A DNA stretch of 64,000 nucleotides. Origin: Streptomyces sp. Mut1 (GTDB lineage Bacteria > Actinomycetota > Actinomycetes > Streptomycetales > Streptomycetaceae). Each line of letters starts with the position of its first letter. Position 1 is the first letter of the stretch. The position numbers and the translations under genes are program-made. Shown piece after piece: positions 35,554 through 44,316 of this stretch. Under the pieces are notes generated by a model. It was given only the letters and a program-made list of their open reading frames with translations, was not told where the DNA came from and searched no databases. The DNA lies in NCBI RefSeq assembly GCF_030719295.1, contig NZ_CP120998.1, positions 265,813-329,812 of the forward strand. Direction: 5' to 3'.

Positions 35554-36345
35554 ATGTCACAGGACACTCAGGACACCAGGGTCGCCGTCGTCACCGGCGC
35601 CACCAGCGGAATCGGTCTCGCCGTCGCCCGGCTGCTGGCCGGCCAGGGCCACCGGGTCTACATCGGGGCCCGCAACGCCGAGAACGTGGCCTCCACCGTC
35701 AAGGAGCTGCGGGAGGAGGGCCTCGACGTCGACGGCGCGACGCTCGACGTCCGGTCCCCGGAGGGCGTCGAGGAGTTCGTGCGCGCCGCCGTGCAGCGCT
35801 ACGGCACCGTCGACGTCCTGGTGAACAACGCGGGCCGCAGCGGCGGCGGCGTCACCGCCGACATCGACGACGAGCTGTGGGCCGATGTCATCGACACCAA
35901 CCTCAACAGCGTCTTCCGGATGACCCGCGCCGTGCTGAACGCGGGCGGCATGCGGGACAAGAGCCGGGGCCGCATCATCAACATCGCCTCCACCGCCGGC
36001 AAGCAGGGCGTCGTCCTCGGAGCGCCCTACTCGGCCTCCAAACACGGCGTGGTCGGCTTCACCAAGGCGCTCGGCAACGAACTCGCCCCGACCGGTATCA
36101 CCGTCAACGCCGTCTGCCCCGGCTACGTCGAGACCCCCATGGCCCAGCGGGTGCGCCAGGGCTACGCGGCGGCGTACGACACCGACGAGGCCGCGATCAT
36201 GAAGCGCTTCTCCGCGAAGATCCCGCTCGGCCGCTACTCGACCCCCGAGGAAGTGGCCGGCCTCGTCGGCTACCTGACCTCGGACACCGCGGCATCGATC
36301 ACGGCCCAGGCGCTCAACGTCTGCGGCGGACTCGGCAACTTCTGA
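35554..36345 (+). CDS. Type II PKS ketoreductase (ActIII/PgaD type)
   Basis: 263-residue SDR. NADPH motif TGATSGIGLAVAR, NNAGRSGGG (the GRSGGG extension is characteristic of C9 ketoreductases), active-site Ser in NIASTAGKQG, YSASKHGVVGF with Tyr/Lys, and the C-terminal ALNVCGGLGNF. It reduces the C9 carbonyl of the nascent chain before first-ring closure, as in actinorhodin and angucyclines. The ATG follows GGGAGCAG. It sits between the ACP and aromatase genes as in pga/cab/jad clusters. Confidence 0.95.
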   Translation: MSQDTQDTRVAVVTGATSGIGLAVARLLAGQGHRVYIGARNAENVASTVKELREEGLDVDGATLDVRSPEGVEEFVRAAVQRYGTVDVLVNNAGRSGGGVTADIDDELWADVIDTNLNSVFRMTRAVLNAGGMRDKSRGRIINIASTAGKQGVVLGAPYSASKHGVVGFTKALGNELAPTGITVNAVCPGYVETPMAQRVRQGYAAAYDTDEAAIMKRFSAKIPLGRYSTPEEVAGLVGYLTSDTAASITAQALNVCGGLGNF

Positions 36346-36379
36346 TCCCTCCCGAGCAACCCTCGCTAGGAGACACGTC

Positions 36380-37336
36380 ATGACGACCCAGCACGTCGAG
36401 CACGAGATCACCGTGGCCGCGCCCGCGGCCGACGTCTACCGCCTGATCGCGGAGGTGGAGAACTGGCCACGGATATTCCCGCCCACCATCCACGTCGACG
36501 TCGCCGAACGGACCGGCACCGACGAGCGCATCCGGATCTGGGCCACCGCCAACGGCACCGCGAAGAACTGGACGTCCCGCCGCACCCTCGACCCCGAGGG
36601 GCTGCGCATCGAATTCCGCCAGGAGGTCTCCACCCCGCCCGTCGCGGCCATGGGCGGCACCTGGATCATCGAACCGCTCCCCGGCGGGGACTCCCGCGTC
36701 CGGCTCCTGCACGACTACCGGGCCATCGACGACGACCCGGACGGCCTGAAGTGGATCGAGGAGGCCGTCGACCGCAACTCCCGCTCGGAACTGGCCGCGC
36801 TCAGGACCAACGTCGAACTCGCGCACGCGTCGAAGGAACTGACCTTCTCCTTCGAGGACAGCGTGCGGATCGACGGACCGGCCAAGGACGCCTTCGACTT
36901 CATCAACGAAGCCGGCCTGTGGGCCGAGCGGCTGCCGCACGTGGCCTCCGTCCGCTTCGGCGAGGACGCTCCCGGGCTCCAGACCCTGGAGATGGACACC
37001 CGCGCCCGGGACGGCTCCGTGCACACCACCAAGTCCTACCGGGTGGCCTTCCCGCACCAGAAGATCGCGTACAAGCAGATCACGCTGCCCGCGCTCATGA
37101 CCCTGCACACCGGCTGCTGGACCTTCACCGAGGAGGATGACGGCGGCGTCACCGCCGTCTCCCAGCACACCGTGGTGCTCAACACGGCCAACATCGCCCG
37201 TGTCCTGGGCGAGGAGGCGACCGTCGAGGACGCCCGCGCCTATGTGCACGGCGCCCTGAGCACCAACAGCCGCGCCACGCTCGGTTACGCCAAGGAGTAC
37301 GCCGAGAGCGACAGCCACGCCGAGAGCAAGAGCTGA
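36380..37336 (+). CDS. Didomain aromatase/cyclase (PgaL/JadD type)
   Basis: 318 residues with two SRPBCC repeats: EHEITVAAPAADVYRLIAEV with NWPRIFPPTIHV, and DSVRIDGPAKDAFDFINEAG with ERLPHVASV. It catalyses first-ring (C7-C12) cyclisation and aromatisation of the 9-reduced chain. This is the canonical copy; the divergent one is at 8370-9332. The ATG follows TAGGAGACAC. The GTG of the next gene comes 3 bp after its stop, so expression is coupled. Confidence 0.93.
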   Translation: MTTQHVEHEITVAAPAADVYRLIAEVENWPRIFPPTIHVDVAERTGTDERIRIWATANGTAKNWTSRRTLDPEGLRIEFRQEVSTPPVAAMGGTWIIEPLPGGDSRVRLLHDYRAIDDDPDGLKWIEEAVDRNSRSELAALRTNVELAHASKELTFSFEDSVRIDGPAKDAFDFINEAGLWAERLPHVASVRFGEDAPGLQTLEMDTRARDGSVHTTKSYRVAFPHQKIAYKQITLPALMTLHTGCWTFTEEDDGGVTAVSQHTVVLNTANIARVLGEEATVEDARAYVHGALSTNSRATLGYAKEYAESDSHAESKS

Positions 37337-37338
37337 CC

Positions 37339-39696
37339 GTGGCCGCCCTGGACTGCGATGTCGTCGTCGTCGGAGCGGGACCGGTCGGGCTGCTCCTCGC
37401 GGGCGAACTCAGGCTCGGCGGGGCGCAGGTGGTGGTGCTGGAGCGCCGGGCGGAGCCCGGAACGGAGTCGCGGGCGTCCACGCTGCACGCCCGCACGATG
37501 GAGATCCTCGACAGCCGCGGCCTTCTGGACCGGCTGGGGCCCCTGCCCAACGACGTCATGGGCCACTTCGGCGGCATCCCGCTCGACCTGACCCTGCCGT
37601 CCCCGTATCCGGGGCAGTGGAAGATCCCGCAGACCAGCACCGAGGCCGCCCTGCGCGAGTGGGCGCTGTCCCTGGGCGCCGACCTGCGGCCCGGCCACGA
37701 GGTGACCGGGCTGACCGCACACCCGGACCATGTGACGGCCGAGACGGCGGGCCCGCGAGGACCGGTCAGCGCCCGGTACCTCGTCGCGTGCGACGGCGAG
37801 GACAGCACCGTCCGCCGGCTGACCGGAGCGGCCTTCCCCGGCGAGCCCGCACGCCGGGAGCTGATCCGCGCCGACGTCGCCGGTATCGACATCCCCGCCC
37901 GGCGCTTCCAGCGGCTGCCCCGGGGACTGGCCATCGCGGCCCGCAACCCGCAGGGCGTGACCCGGGTGATGGCGCACGAGTTCGGCACCCCGGCCCGGGA
38001 GCGGTCAGGGGCGCCCGGATTCGCCGAGATCCGCGACCTCTGGCAGCGGGTCACCGGGGAGGACATCGGGCACGGCGACGCCCTGTGGGTGAACTCCTTC
38101 GCGGACGCCGCCCGGCAGGTGGCCCACTACCGGCAGGGGCGGGTGCTGTTCGCGGGCGACGCCGCCCACCAGCAGATGCCCATCGGCGGCCAGGCCCTCA
38201 ACCTCGGGCTCCAGGACGCCGCCAACCTCGGCTGGAAACTCGCCCTCCAGGTGACCGGGCGGGCCCCCGAAGGCCTGCTCGACAGCTACCACACGGAGCG
38301 GCACGCGGTCGGCTCCCGGGCCCTCGGCAACATCAAGGCCCAGGCCCTGCTGCTCCTGGGCGGCGCCGAGGTGGAGGCGGTACGGGAGGTCGTCGCCGAA
38401 CTCGTACGGCGGGAACCGGTGCGCGCCCACCTCGCCGCGATGATCTCCGGCCTCGATATCCGGTACGACACCGGCCCCGGTACCCACGAACTCCTGGGCC
38501 GCCGCCTGGCCCACGGCCACCAGGGGCACGGCTCCCGGGGCCTGCTGCGGCCGCACACCGACGCGCCGGACCGGGCGGCCGGGCTGCGGCGGGCCCTGGC
38601 CCCCTGGAGCGACCGGGTCGACCTCGTCACGGACGGTACGCCGGCGGCCGTCCCCGACCCGGGGGCCACCGTGCTGATCCGGCCGGACGGATACGTCGTG
38701 TGGGCCGACGAGGAGCGGCCCCGGGGCGGCAGCGGCGAGGTGGAGCCGGCCGGGCTCGGCGCGGCCCTGCGGCGCTGGTTCGGCGAACCGGCGGCGAGCG
38801 GGACCGCGTACGACCTCACCCGCACGCCGCATCGCACCCCCGCCCGCACCCAGTCCCCGCCCCCGGCCGCACCCGGCGGCCCGGCCGTCGGCGCACCCTC
38901 ACACACCACCTCACATGGGAGAGACGCAGGTATGAACAGGTTCACGGGCAAGACGGCGCTGGTGACCGGTTCCAGCCGGGGCATCGGCCGGGCCATCGCC
39001 CTGCGGCTGGCCAGGGAAGGCGCACTCGTCGTCGTACACAGCTCCAGCGGCGGCCGGGCGGCGGACGACGTCGTCGCCACGATCGAGAAGGACGGCGGCA
39101 GGGCCTTCGCCGTCCGGGCGGAGCTGGGCGTGCCCGGCGACGTCCACGAACTCTTCCTCGGCCTGGAGCAGGGCCTGAAGGAACGTACCGGCACCGTCGA
39201 CCTGGACATCCTCGTCAACAACGCCGGGATCATGGGCGGCGGGGTCGCGGCCGACGCCACGACACCCGAGCAGTTCGACCGGCTCTTCGCGGTCAACGCC
39301 AAGGCGCCGTTCTTCGCGATCCAGCGGGCCCTGAAGAACCTGACCGACGGCGGCCGGGTCATCAACATCACGTCCGGGCTGACCCACTTCGCCAACCCGG
39401 AGGAGATCGCCTACGCGATGACGAAGGGCGCCGTCGAACAGCTGGCGCTGCACTTCGCCAAGTACCTCGCGCCGCGCGGCATCACCATCAACAGCGTCGC
39501 GCCCGGCATCACGCGCAACGACAACCCGGTCTTCGACATCCCGGAGGCCGTCGAGCAGATGGGGCAGCTGTCTGCGTTCGGCCGGGTGGGCGAGCCGAGG
39601 GACGTCGCCGACGTGGTGGCGTTCCTGGCGAGCGACGACGCCCGCTGGGTCACCGGGGCGTTCCTCGACGCCACCGGAGGCACCCTCCTGGGCTGA
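37339..39696 (+). CDS. Fused FAD monooxygenase and SDR reductase (PgaM/UrdM type)
   Basis: 785 residues. Residues 1-490 are a class A flavoprotein: GAGPVGLLLAGELRLGG, CDGEDSTVRRLTG, and RVLFAGDAAHQQMPIGGQAL. A Pro/Ala/Thr-rich linker covers about 490-530. From about 532 there is a complete SDR: GSSRGIGRAIALRLA, NNAGIMGGGVAAD, YAMTKGAVEQLAL, with the end ATGGTLLG. PgaM, CabM, UrdM and LanV have this architecture and carry out 2,3-dehydration/12b-hydroxylation and C6 ketoreduction in angucycline formation. In PgaM the reductase is also made separately from an internal start. A matching internal ATG is at 38932. The GTG at 37339 starts the frame. Confidence 0.93.
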   Translation: MAALDCDVVVVGAGPVGLLLAGELRLGGAQVVVLERRAEPGTESRASTLHARTMEILDSRGLLDRLGPLPNDVMGHFGGIPLDLTLPSPYPGQWKIPQTSTEAALREWALSLGADLRPGHEVTGLTAHPDHVTAETAGPRGPVSARYLVACDGEDSTVRRLTGAAFPGEPARRELIRADVAGIDIPARRFQRLPRGLAIAARNPQGVTRVMAHEFGTPARERSGAPGFAEIRDLWQRVTGEDIGHGDALWVNSFADAARQVAHYRQGRVLFAGDAAHQQMPIGGQALNLGLQDAANLGWKLALQVTGRAPEGLLDSYHTERHAVGSRALGNIKAQALLLLGGAEVEAVREVVAELVRREPVRAHLAAMISGLDIRYDTGPGTHELLGRRLAHGHQGHGSRGLLRPHTDAPDRAAGLRRALAPWSDRVDLVTDGTPAAVPDPGATVLIRPDGYVVWADEERPRGGSGEVEPAGLGAALRRWFGEPAASGTAYDLTRTPHRTPARTQSPPPAAPGGPAVGAPSHTTSHGRDAGMNRFTGKTALVTGSSRGIGRAIALRLAREGALVVVHSSSGGRAADDVVATIEKDGGRAFAVRAELGVPGDVHELFLGLEQGLKERTGTVDLDILVNNAGIMGGGVAADATTPEQFDRLFAVNAKAPFFAIQRALKNLTDGGRVINITSGLTHFANPEEIAYAMTKGAVEQLALHFAKYLAPRGITINSVAPGITRNDNPVFDIPEAVEQMGQLSAFGRVGEPRDVADVVAFLASDDARWVTGAFLDATGGTLLG
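38912..38934 (+). promoter_or_regulatory. Candidate internal translation start for the free SDR domain
   Basis: The in-frame ATG at 38932 begins MNRFTGKTALVTG, exactly where an SDR protein should start. It is preceded by GGGAGAGACGCAGG. Initiation here would give a 254-residue stand-alone reductase in addition to the 785-residue fusion, as shown for pgaM and cabM. Confidence 0.65.
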
Positions 39697-39746
39697 GCGG
39701 AGGCAGGGACGGAACGGGAGCCGGACGGAGTGAAGGAGCTCGGACG

Positions 39747-41186
39747 ATGCCCATGACACGCACTCAGGATTCCTTCGGCTCCCCGCCCGCCGCAGGGGAG
39801 CGGTGGAGCCCCCGGCTGTGGGGGCTGCTGTTCGTCCTGGCCGGGAACATGCTCATCGACGCCCTCGAAGTGTCGGCGATGATCGTGGCCATGCCGGCGG
39901 CGGGCAAGGCGCTCGGCCTGTCGCTGACCGGGGCGCAGTGGCTGATCACCGGCTTCGCCGTCGGCTTCGGCGGGCTCATCCTCTTCGGCGGCCGGCTCGT
40001 GGAACTCCTCGGCCGGCGCCGCGTCTATCTGTGGGCGCTGCTCGGCTTCGCCGCGGCGTCCCTGGCGGGCGGGCTGACCGACGAACCCGCCGTGCTGGTG
40101 GCCACCCGGATACTGAAGGGCTTCTTCGCCGCGCTGACCGCGCCCACCGGCCTCGCGATCATCGCCTCGGAGTTCCCGGCGGGGCGGAGCCGCGAGCGCG
40201 CGGTGTCCGTCTACACCCTCTTCGGCGGTTCCGGGTTCGCCGCGGGCCTGGTGCTGTCGGGTCTGCTGACCGCGGTCAGCTGGCGCTGGACCGTCGCCTT
40301 CCCGGCCCCCATCGTCCTGGTCCTGTTCGCCTTCGCCGTACGCCTGATCCCGCGCGGCCCCGCGCCCTCCGCCCCGCCCCCGGGCACCCCGCGCCACTTC
40401 GACGTGCCCGGTGCGCTCGCCCTGACCGGGGCCCTGGTGTGCCTGGTGCAGGGCATCGTCTCGGTGCCGGCCCACGGCTGGCTCGACGCGCGCGCGGCCG
40501 GCCCGCTGACGCTGGCCGTGGTGCTGGGCGCGCTCCTCGTCGCCGCGGAGCGCACCGCGCCCCGGCCGCTGATCCAGGGCCGGCTGCTGCGCAACCGCAC
40601 GCTGCTCCGCTCGATGGCCGGGGCCGCCGCGCTGAACGGCGTGAACCTGGGGCTGCTGCTGATCCTGACGGCCCGGCTGCAGACCGGCCTCGGCTGGTCC
40701 CCGCCGCGCACCGCCCTGGCACTCCTGCCCGCCAGCGTGCCACTGGCCGTCACGGCACTGCTGTCCCGGAAGCTGATCGCCCGTTACGGCACCGCCCGGC
40801 TGATCACGCTGGGGGCGCTGGGCCCGGTCCTGGGCGCGGCGCTCTGCCTGCGCCACCCGGTCCCGGAGCGCTACGTCACCGACGTGCTGCCGGCCCTGCT
40901 GCTGGTCGGCGCGGGGTTCGTGCTGGCCTTCGCCGCGCTGAACACCCAGGCCACCTCCCGGCTGGCCGCCGTCGACCGGGCGGCCGCCATCGGTCTCTAC
41001 CAGAGTGCCGTGCAGGTCGCCGCCGTCGTCGTGCCGGCCCTGGCCGCGGCGCTGGCCGTCGGCCGGTCCGACGACCGCGCGGCGTTCCTGCTCGTCACCG
41101 CCGTCGCCGTGGCCGGGCTGCTCGCCGGGCTCAGCGGCTTGAGAGACGGTCGGGCCCGGGTCGAGAAACCATCCAGAGGAGAGTGA
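39747..41186 (+). CDS. MFS drug exporter (DHA2-like)
   Basis: 479 residues, very hydrophobic, with about 12-14 predicted membrane segments. Family signs are the loop GGRLVELLGRRRVY (motif A), TRILKGFFAALTAPTGLAII, and LTGAQWLITGFAVGFGGLIL (motif D1-like) in the first half. It probably exports the cluster product using the proton gradient and gives self-resistance. The ATG at 39747 follows AAGGAG, 50 bp after the fused oxygenase, so it ends the core operon before the carboxylase genes. A second MFS gene (44317) has its own MarR repressor. Confidence 0.9.
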   Translation: MPMTRTQDSFGSPPAAGERWSPRLWGLLFVLAGNMLIDALEVSAMIVAMPAAGKALGLSLTGAQWLITGFAVGFGGLILFGGRLVELLGRRRVYLWALLGFAAASLAGGLTDEPAVLVATRILKGFFAALTAPTGLAIIASEFPAGRSRERAVSVYTLFGGSGFAAGLVLSGLLTAVSWRWTVAFPAPIVLVLFAFAVRLIPRGPAPSAPPPGTPRHFDVPGALALTGALVCLVQGIVSVPAHGWLDARAAGPLTLAVVLGALLVAAERTAPRPLIQGRLLRNRTLLRSMAGAAALNGVNLGLLLILTARLQTGLGWSPPRTALALLPASVPLAVTALLSRKLIARYGTARLITLGALGPVLGAALCLRHPVPERYVTDVLPALLLVGAGFVLAFAALNTQATSRLAAVDRAAAIGLYQSAVQVAAVVVPALAAALAVGRSDDRAAFLLVTAVAVAGLLAGLSGLRDGRARVEKPSRGE

Positions 41187-41193
41187 CGCACCG

Positions 41194-42783
41194 ATGTCCG
41201 TAACCGACACGACTCCGGCCCGGCGTACCGAATGGACGCTGTACGAGCGCCTGGAGGAACTCCGGCTGATCAAGGACGAGGCCCGGCACGGCCCGGACCC
41301 GGCCGCCACCGACCGGCAGCACGCCAAGGGCAAGCTGACGGCGCGTGAGCGCATCGCGCTGCTGCTCGATGAGGGTTCGTTTCATGAGGTGGAGCAGTTG
41401 CGCCGGCATCGGGCGACGGGTTTCGGCCTGGAGGCGAAGAAGCCGTACACCGATGGTGTGATCACCGGGTGGGGCACGGTGGATGGCCGGACGGTGTTCG
41501 TGTACGCGCATGATTTTCGGATCTTCGGTGGTGCGCTGGGTGAGGCCCACGCGACGAAGATCCACAAGATCATGGACATGGCGATCTCGGCCGGTGCGCC
41601 GCTGGTCTCGCTGAACGACGGCGCGGGTGCCCGTATCCAGGAGGGCGTCTCGGCGCTCGCCGGGTACGGGGGGATCTTCCAGCGCAATACCAGGGCGTCG
41701 GGTGTCATCCCGCAGATCAGCGTGATGCTCGGTCCGTGTGCGGGCGGCGCGGCCTACAGTCCCGCCCTCACCGACTTCGTGTTCATGGTCCGTGAGACCT
41801 CGCAGATGTTCATCACCGGTCCGGACGTCGTCAAGGCGGTCACGGGCGAGGAGATCACGCAGAACGGCCTCGGCGGCGCCGACGTGCACGCGGAGACCTC
41901 GGGCGTCGCGCACTTCGCGTACGACGACGAGGAGACCTGCATCGCCGAGGTCCGCTACCTCATCGGACTGCTGCCCTCCAACAACCGTGAACTCGCCCCG
42001 ACCGTCCTGTCCGACGACCCGCACGACCGGCGGAGCGACGCACTGCTCGACCTGGTCCCCGCCGACCCCGGCCGGGTCTACGACATGCGCGCCGTCATCG
42101 AGGAGATCGTCGACAACGGGGACTTCTTCGAGATCCACTCCGGCTGGGCGGGCAACAGCCTCTGCGTCCTGGCCCGCCTCGGCGGCGAGGTCGTCGGCAT
42201 CGTCGCCAACCAGCCGGCCACCACCGCCGGGGTACTGGACATCCGGGCCAGCGAGAAGGCGGCCCGCTTCGTCCAGTTCTGCGACGCCTTCAACATCCCG
42301 CTGGTCACACTCATCGACGTACCCGGCTTCCTGCCCGGCATCGAACAGGAGCACAACGGCATCATCCGGCACGGCGCGAAGCTGCTCTACGCCTACTGCA
42401 ACGCCACCGTTCCTAGAGTCTCGGTCGTGGTTCGCAAGGCATACGGTGGTGCCTACATCGTGATGGACTCAAGGTCCATCGGAACCGACCTGTCTTTTGC
42501 CTGGCCCGGCAACGAGATCGCGGTCATGGGGGCGGAGGGCGCGGCCAACGTCATCTTCCGCCGCGAGATCAACAGCGCCGACGACCCCGAGGCGATGCGG
42601 CGGCAGAAGATCGAGGAGTACCGCTCCCAGCTCATGCATCCGTACTACGCGGCCGAACGCGGCCTCGTGGACGACGTCATCGACCCCCGGACGACCCGCG
42701 AGACCCTCATCGGATCGCTCGCGATGCTGCGCGACAAGCACGCCGAACTGCCCTCCCGCAAGCACGGCAACCCCCCTCTGTGA
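41194..42783 (+). CDS. Acyl-CoA carboxylase carboxyltransferase (beta) subunit, copy 2
   Basis: 529 residues, same enzyme as 2180-3772. The segment KGKLTARERIALLLDEGSF through DEETCIAEVRYL is nearly identical in protein and DNA to the first copy, but the N-terminal ~45 residues and the region after residue ~265 (IGLLPSNNRELAPTV) differ normally. The shared block also uses more T-ending codons (GAT, GGT, TTT, CAT) than its own flanks. It provides malonyl-CoA for the PKS. Its epsilon partner follows after 9 bp. The ATG at 41194 comes 7 bp after the MFS stop. Confidence 0.95.
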   Translation: MSVTDTTPARRTEWTLYERLEELRLIKDEARHGPDPAATDRQHAKGKLTARERIALLLDEGSFHEVEQLRRHRATGFGLEAKKPYTDGVITGWGTVDGRTVFVYAHDFRIFGGALGEAHATKIHKIMDMAISAGAPLVSLNDGAGARIQEGVSALAGYGGIFQRNTRASGVIPQISVMLGPCAGGAAYSPALTDFVFMVRETSQMFITGPDVVKAVTGEEITQNGLGGADVHAETSGVAHFAYDDEETCIAEVRYLIGLLPSNNRELAPTVLSDDPHDRRSDALLDLVPADPGRVYDMRAVIEEIVDNGDFFEIHSGWAGNSLCVLARLGGEVVGIVANQPATTAGVLDIRASEKAARFVQFCDAFNIPLVTLIDVPGFLPGIEQEHNGIIRHGAKLLYAYCNATVPRVSVVVRKAYGGAYIVMDSRSIGTDLSFAWPGNEIAVMGAEGAANVIFRREINSADDPEAMRRQKIEEYRSQLMHPYYAAERGLVDDVIDPRTTRETLIGSLAMLRDKHAELPSRKHGNPPL

Positions 42784-42792
42784 CGGAGAACC

Positions 42793-43029
42793 ATGTCGGA
42801 CATCCGGGTAATCCGCGGCTACGCTACTCCCGAGGAACTCGCCGCTCTCGTCGTGGTGTTGATGGCCCGGTCCGCCGCGGCCCAGCCCCAGCCCCTTCGC
42901 CCGTCCCGCCGCCGCGCACCCAACTGGCACCGCCTCGAACGCGCGCTGCGCCACAGCGGCGCCCGGGGCTGGGGCCGGGAGCAGGGAACGGGCCGCACGC
43001 TCGCAGTGAGCTCCCCGGGCCGGACTTGA
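42793..43029 (+). CDS. Acyl-CoA carboxylase epsilon subunit, copy 2
   Basis: 78 residues: MSDIRVIRGYATPEELAALVVVLMARSAAA..., then a basic Trp-containing tail (APNWHRLERAL). The pattern (strand, then PEELAALVVVL helix) is that of actinobacterial epsilon subunits. It begins 9 bp after the beta gene with GGAG upstream. It is more typical than the epsilon at 3808-4020. The pair suggests two independently acquired carboxylase modules in one cluster. Confidence 0.88.
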   Translation: MSDIRVIRGYATPEELAALVVVLMARSAAAQPQPLRPSRRRAPNWHRLERALRHSGARGWGREQGTGRTLAVSSPGRT

Positions 43030-43108
43030 CTTCAGCCTTGGTTCAACGTTCAGACTCGGGCGGAAAGGCCCCAGGCCGTCTCCGCCCGGCCGGTACTAGA
43101 GGAGATAT

Positions 43109-43693
43109 ATGTCCGCCGCACCTCTGCGCCTCGCCGTGATCAACAGCAGCGTCCGGGAGGGCCGGTTCGGCCCGACCGTCGCACGATGGTTCCTCACCCA
43201 GACCGAGCAGCGCGCGGACGTGGAGGTCGACCTGATCGACCTCGACGAGCACGCGCTGCCGCACCAGATGTCGCACTCGCCCAGTGACGAGGTGGCCGCG
43301 GAACTGGCCCGGGTGTCGCCCCGCCTGGCCGCCGCCGAGGCCTTCGTCGTGGTGACGCCGGAGTACAACCACAGCTACCCGGCCTCGCTCAAGAACCTCA
43401 TCGACTGGCACTCCACCCCGTGGCAGGCCAAGCCGCTCGGCTTCGTCTCGTACGGCGGCCTGGCCGGCGGCCTGCGGTCGGTGGAGCACCTGCGCCCCGT
43501 CTTCGCCGAGCTGCACGCGGTCACCGTGCGCGACTGCGTGAGCTTCCACAACGTGTGGGGGCAGTTCGACGAGTCGGGAGCCCTCGTGGAGCCCACCGCG
43601 GCGAGCACGGCCGCCAAGGCCCTCCTCGACCAGCTGGTGTGGTGGGGCGTCTCGCTGCGCGAGGCCCGCGAGAAGCGCCCGTACGGGGCCTGA
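43109..43693 (+). CDS. NAD(P)H-dependent FMN reductase
   Basis: 194 residues, flavodoxin-like fold. The FMN phosphate loop is VINSSVREGRFGPTVARW (about 10-27), the isoalloxazine segment is VVTPEYNHSYPASLKNLIDW (PEYN...P motif), and SYGGLAGGLRSVEHLR follows. Such SsuE/chromate-reductase-like proteins make free reduced flavin. A reduced-flavin supplier fits the B-ring-opening ABM oxygenases of angucycline pathways, or may recycle quinone products. The ATG at 43109 follows AGAGGAGATAT, an unusually strong and AT-rich site. The upstream AACGTTCAG (43045-43053) is shared with the MarR operator region. Confidence 0.9.
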   Translation: MSAAPLRLAVINSSVREGRFGPTVARWFLTQTEQRADVEVDLIDLDEHALPHQMSHSPSDEVAAELARVSPRLAAAEAFVVVTPEYNHSYPASLKNLIDWHSTPWQAKPLGFVSYGGLAGGLRSVEHLRPVFAELHAVTVRDCVSFHNVWGQFDESGALVEPTAASTAAKALLDQLVWWGVSLREAREKRPYGA

Positions 43694-43755
43694 GACCCGG
43701 CAGGCCTACCGGGCCGTCCCACCGCGGACGGCCCGTGGGCCCGACACCCGCGAAA

Positions 43756-44187
43756 TCACTGGTCGCCCTGCGCGAGGCGCACCAGCACCTTGTGGAAGTC
43801 CTCGCGCTCAGCGGGGGAGAAGGCCGCGAACATGGTCTCGTTGGCCTGTTCGACGGCCCGGTCCATCTCCTCGAACAGCTTCCGGCCCTCCTCGGTACTC
43901 CTGACGAGGTTGCGGCGACGGTTGGCGGGGTCCGTTTTACGGGTGACGGCCCCGCGGCCCTCCAGGTCTCCCAGGAGCGCGACCATGTTTCCCGCGTCCA
44001 GGCCGAGGGCCCGCCCCAGGTCGGCCTGGGTGCACTCGCCGAGTTCGGCCAGGCCCGCCATCACGCGGTAGTGCTGCATCCGCAGACCGGTGGTGTCGAG
44101 GTATTCGCAGAGCAGCCGCTGGGCCCGCAGAGCGGCGCCGGAGAGCAGCCAGACATCCAGTTCGACCAGGCGTCCGTACAGGGTCAT
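43756..44187 (-). CDS. MarR-family repressor
   Basis: 143 residues, winged HTH: MTLYGRLVELDVWLLSGAALRAQRLL, RMQHYRVMAGLAELGECTQADLGRALGLDAGNMVALLGDLEGRG (recognition helix) and the wing KTDPANRRRNLVRSTEEG. It is divergent from the MFS exporter at 44317, with an 18-bp inverted repeat between them, so it probably represses the exporter and itself until it binds the cluster product or an intermediate. The ATG at 44187 is chosen because it begins the conserved domain; a GTG-type start at 44223 would overlap the operator. No cysteine sensor motif stands out. Confidence 0.9.
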   Translation of the reverse strand: MTLYGRLVELDVWLLSGAALRAQRLLCEYLDTTGLRMQHYRVMAGLAELGECTQADLGRALGLDAGNMVALLGDLEGRGAVTRKTDPANRRRNLVRSTEEGRKLFEEMDRAVEQANETMFAAFSPAEREDFHKVLVRLAQGDQ

Positions 44188-44209
44188 GCGGACGAGTCTA
44201 CGGGACAGT

Positions 44210-44268
44210 GTTGCACCGACCAACGTTCAGGCCATATCGTTATGCCGTACAACATTGGTCGACACAAC
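44210..44268. promoter_or_regulatory. MarR operator: 18-bp inverted half-sites
   Basis: Half-site 44210-44227 (GTTGCACCGACCAACGTT) and the reverse complement of 44251-44268 (GTTGTGTCGACCAATGTT) match at 14 of 18 positions, separated by 23 bp. They occupy the space between the divergent marR and MFS genes. Confidence 0.65.
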
Positions 44269-44316
44269 AAATGTGTCAGGGCCATCGGCCTGCCGTCACA
44301 GAAGTGAGAACTCGTC

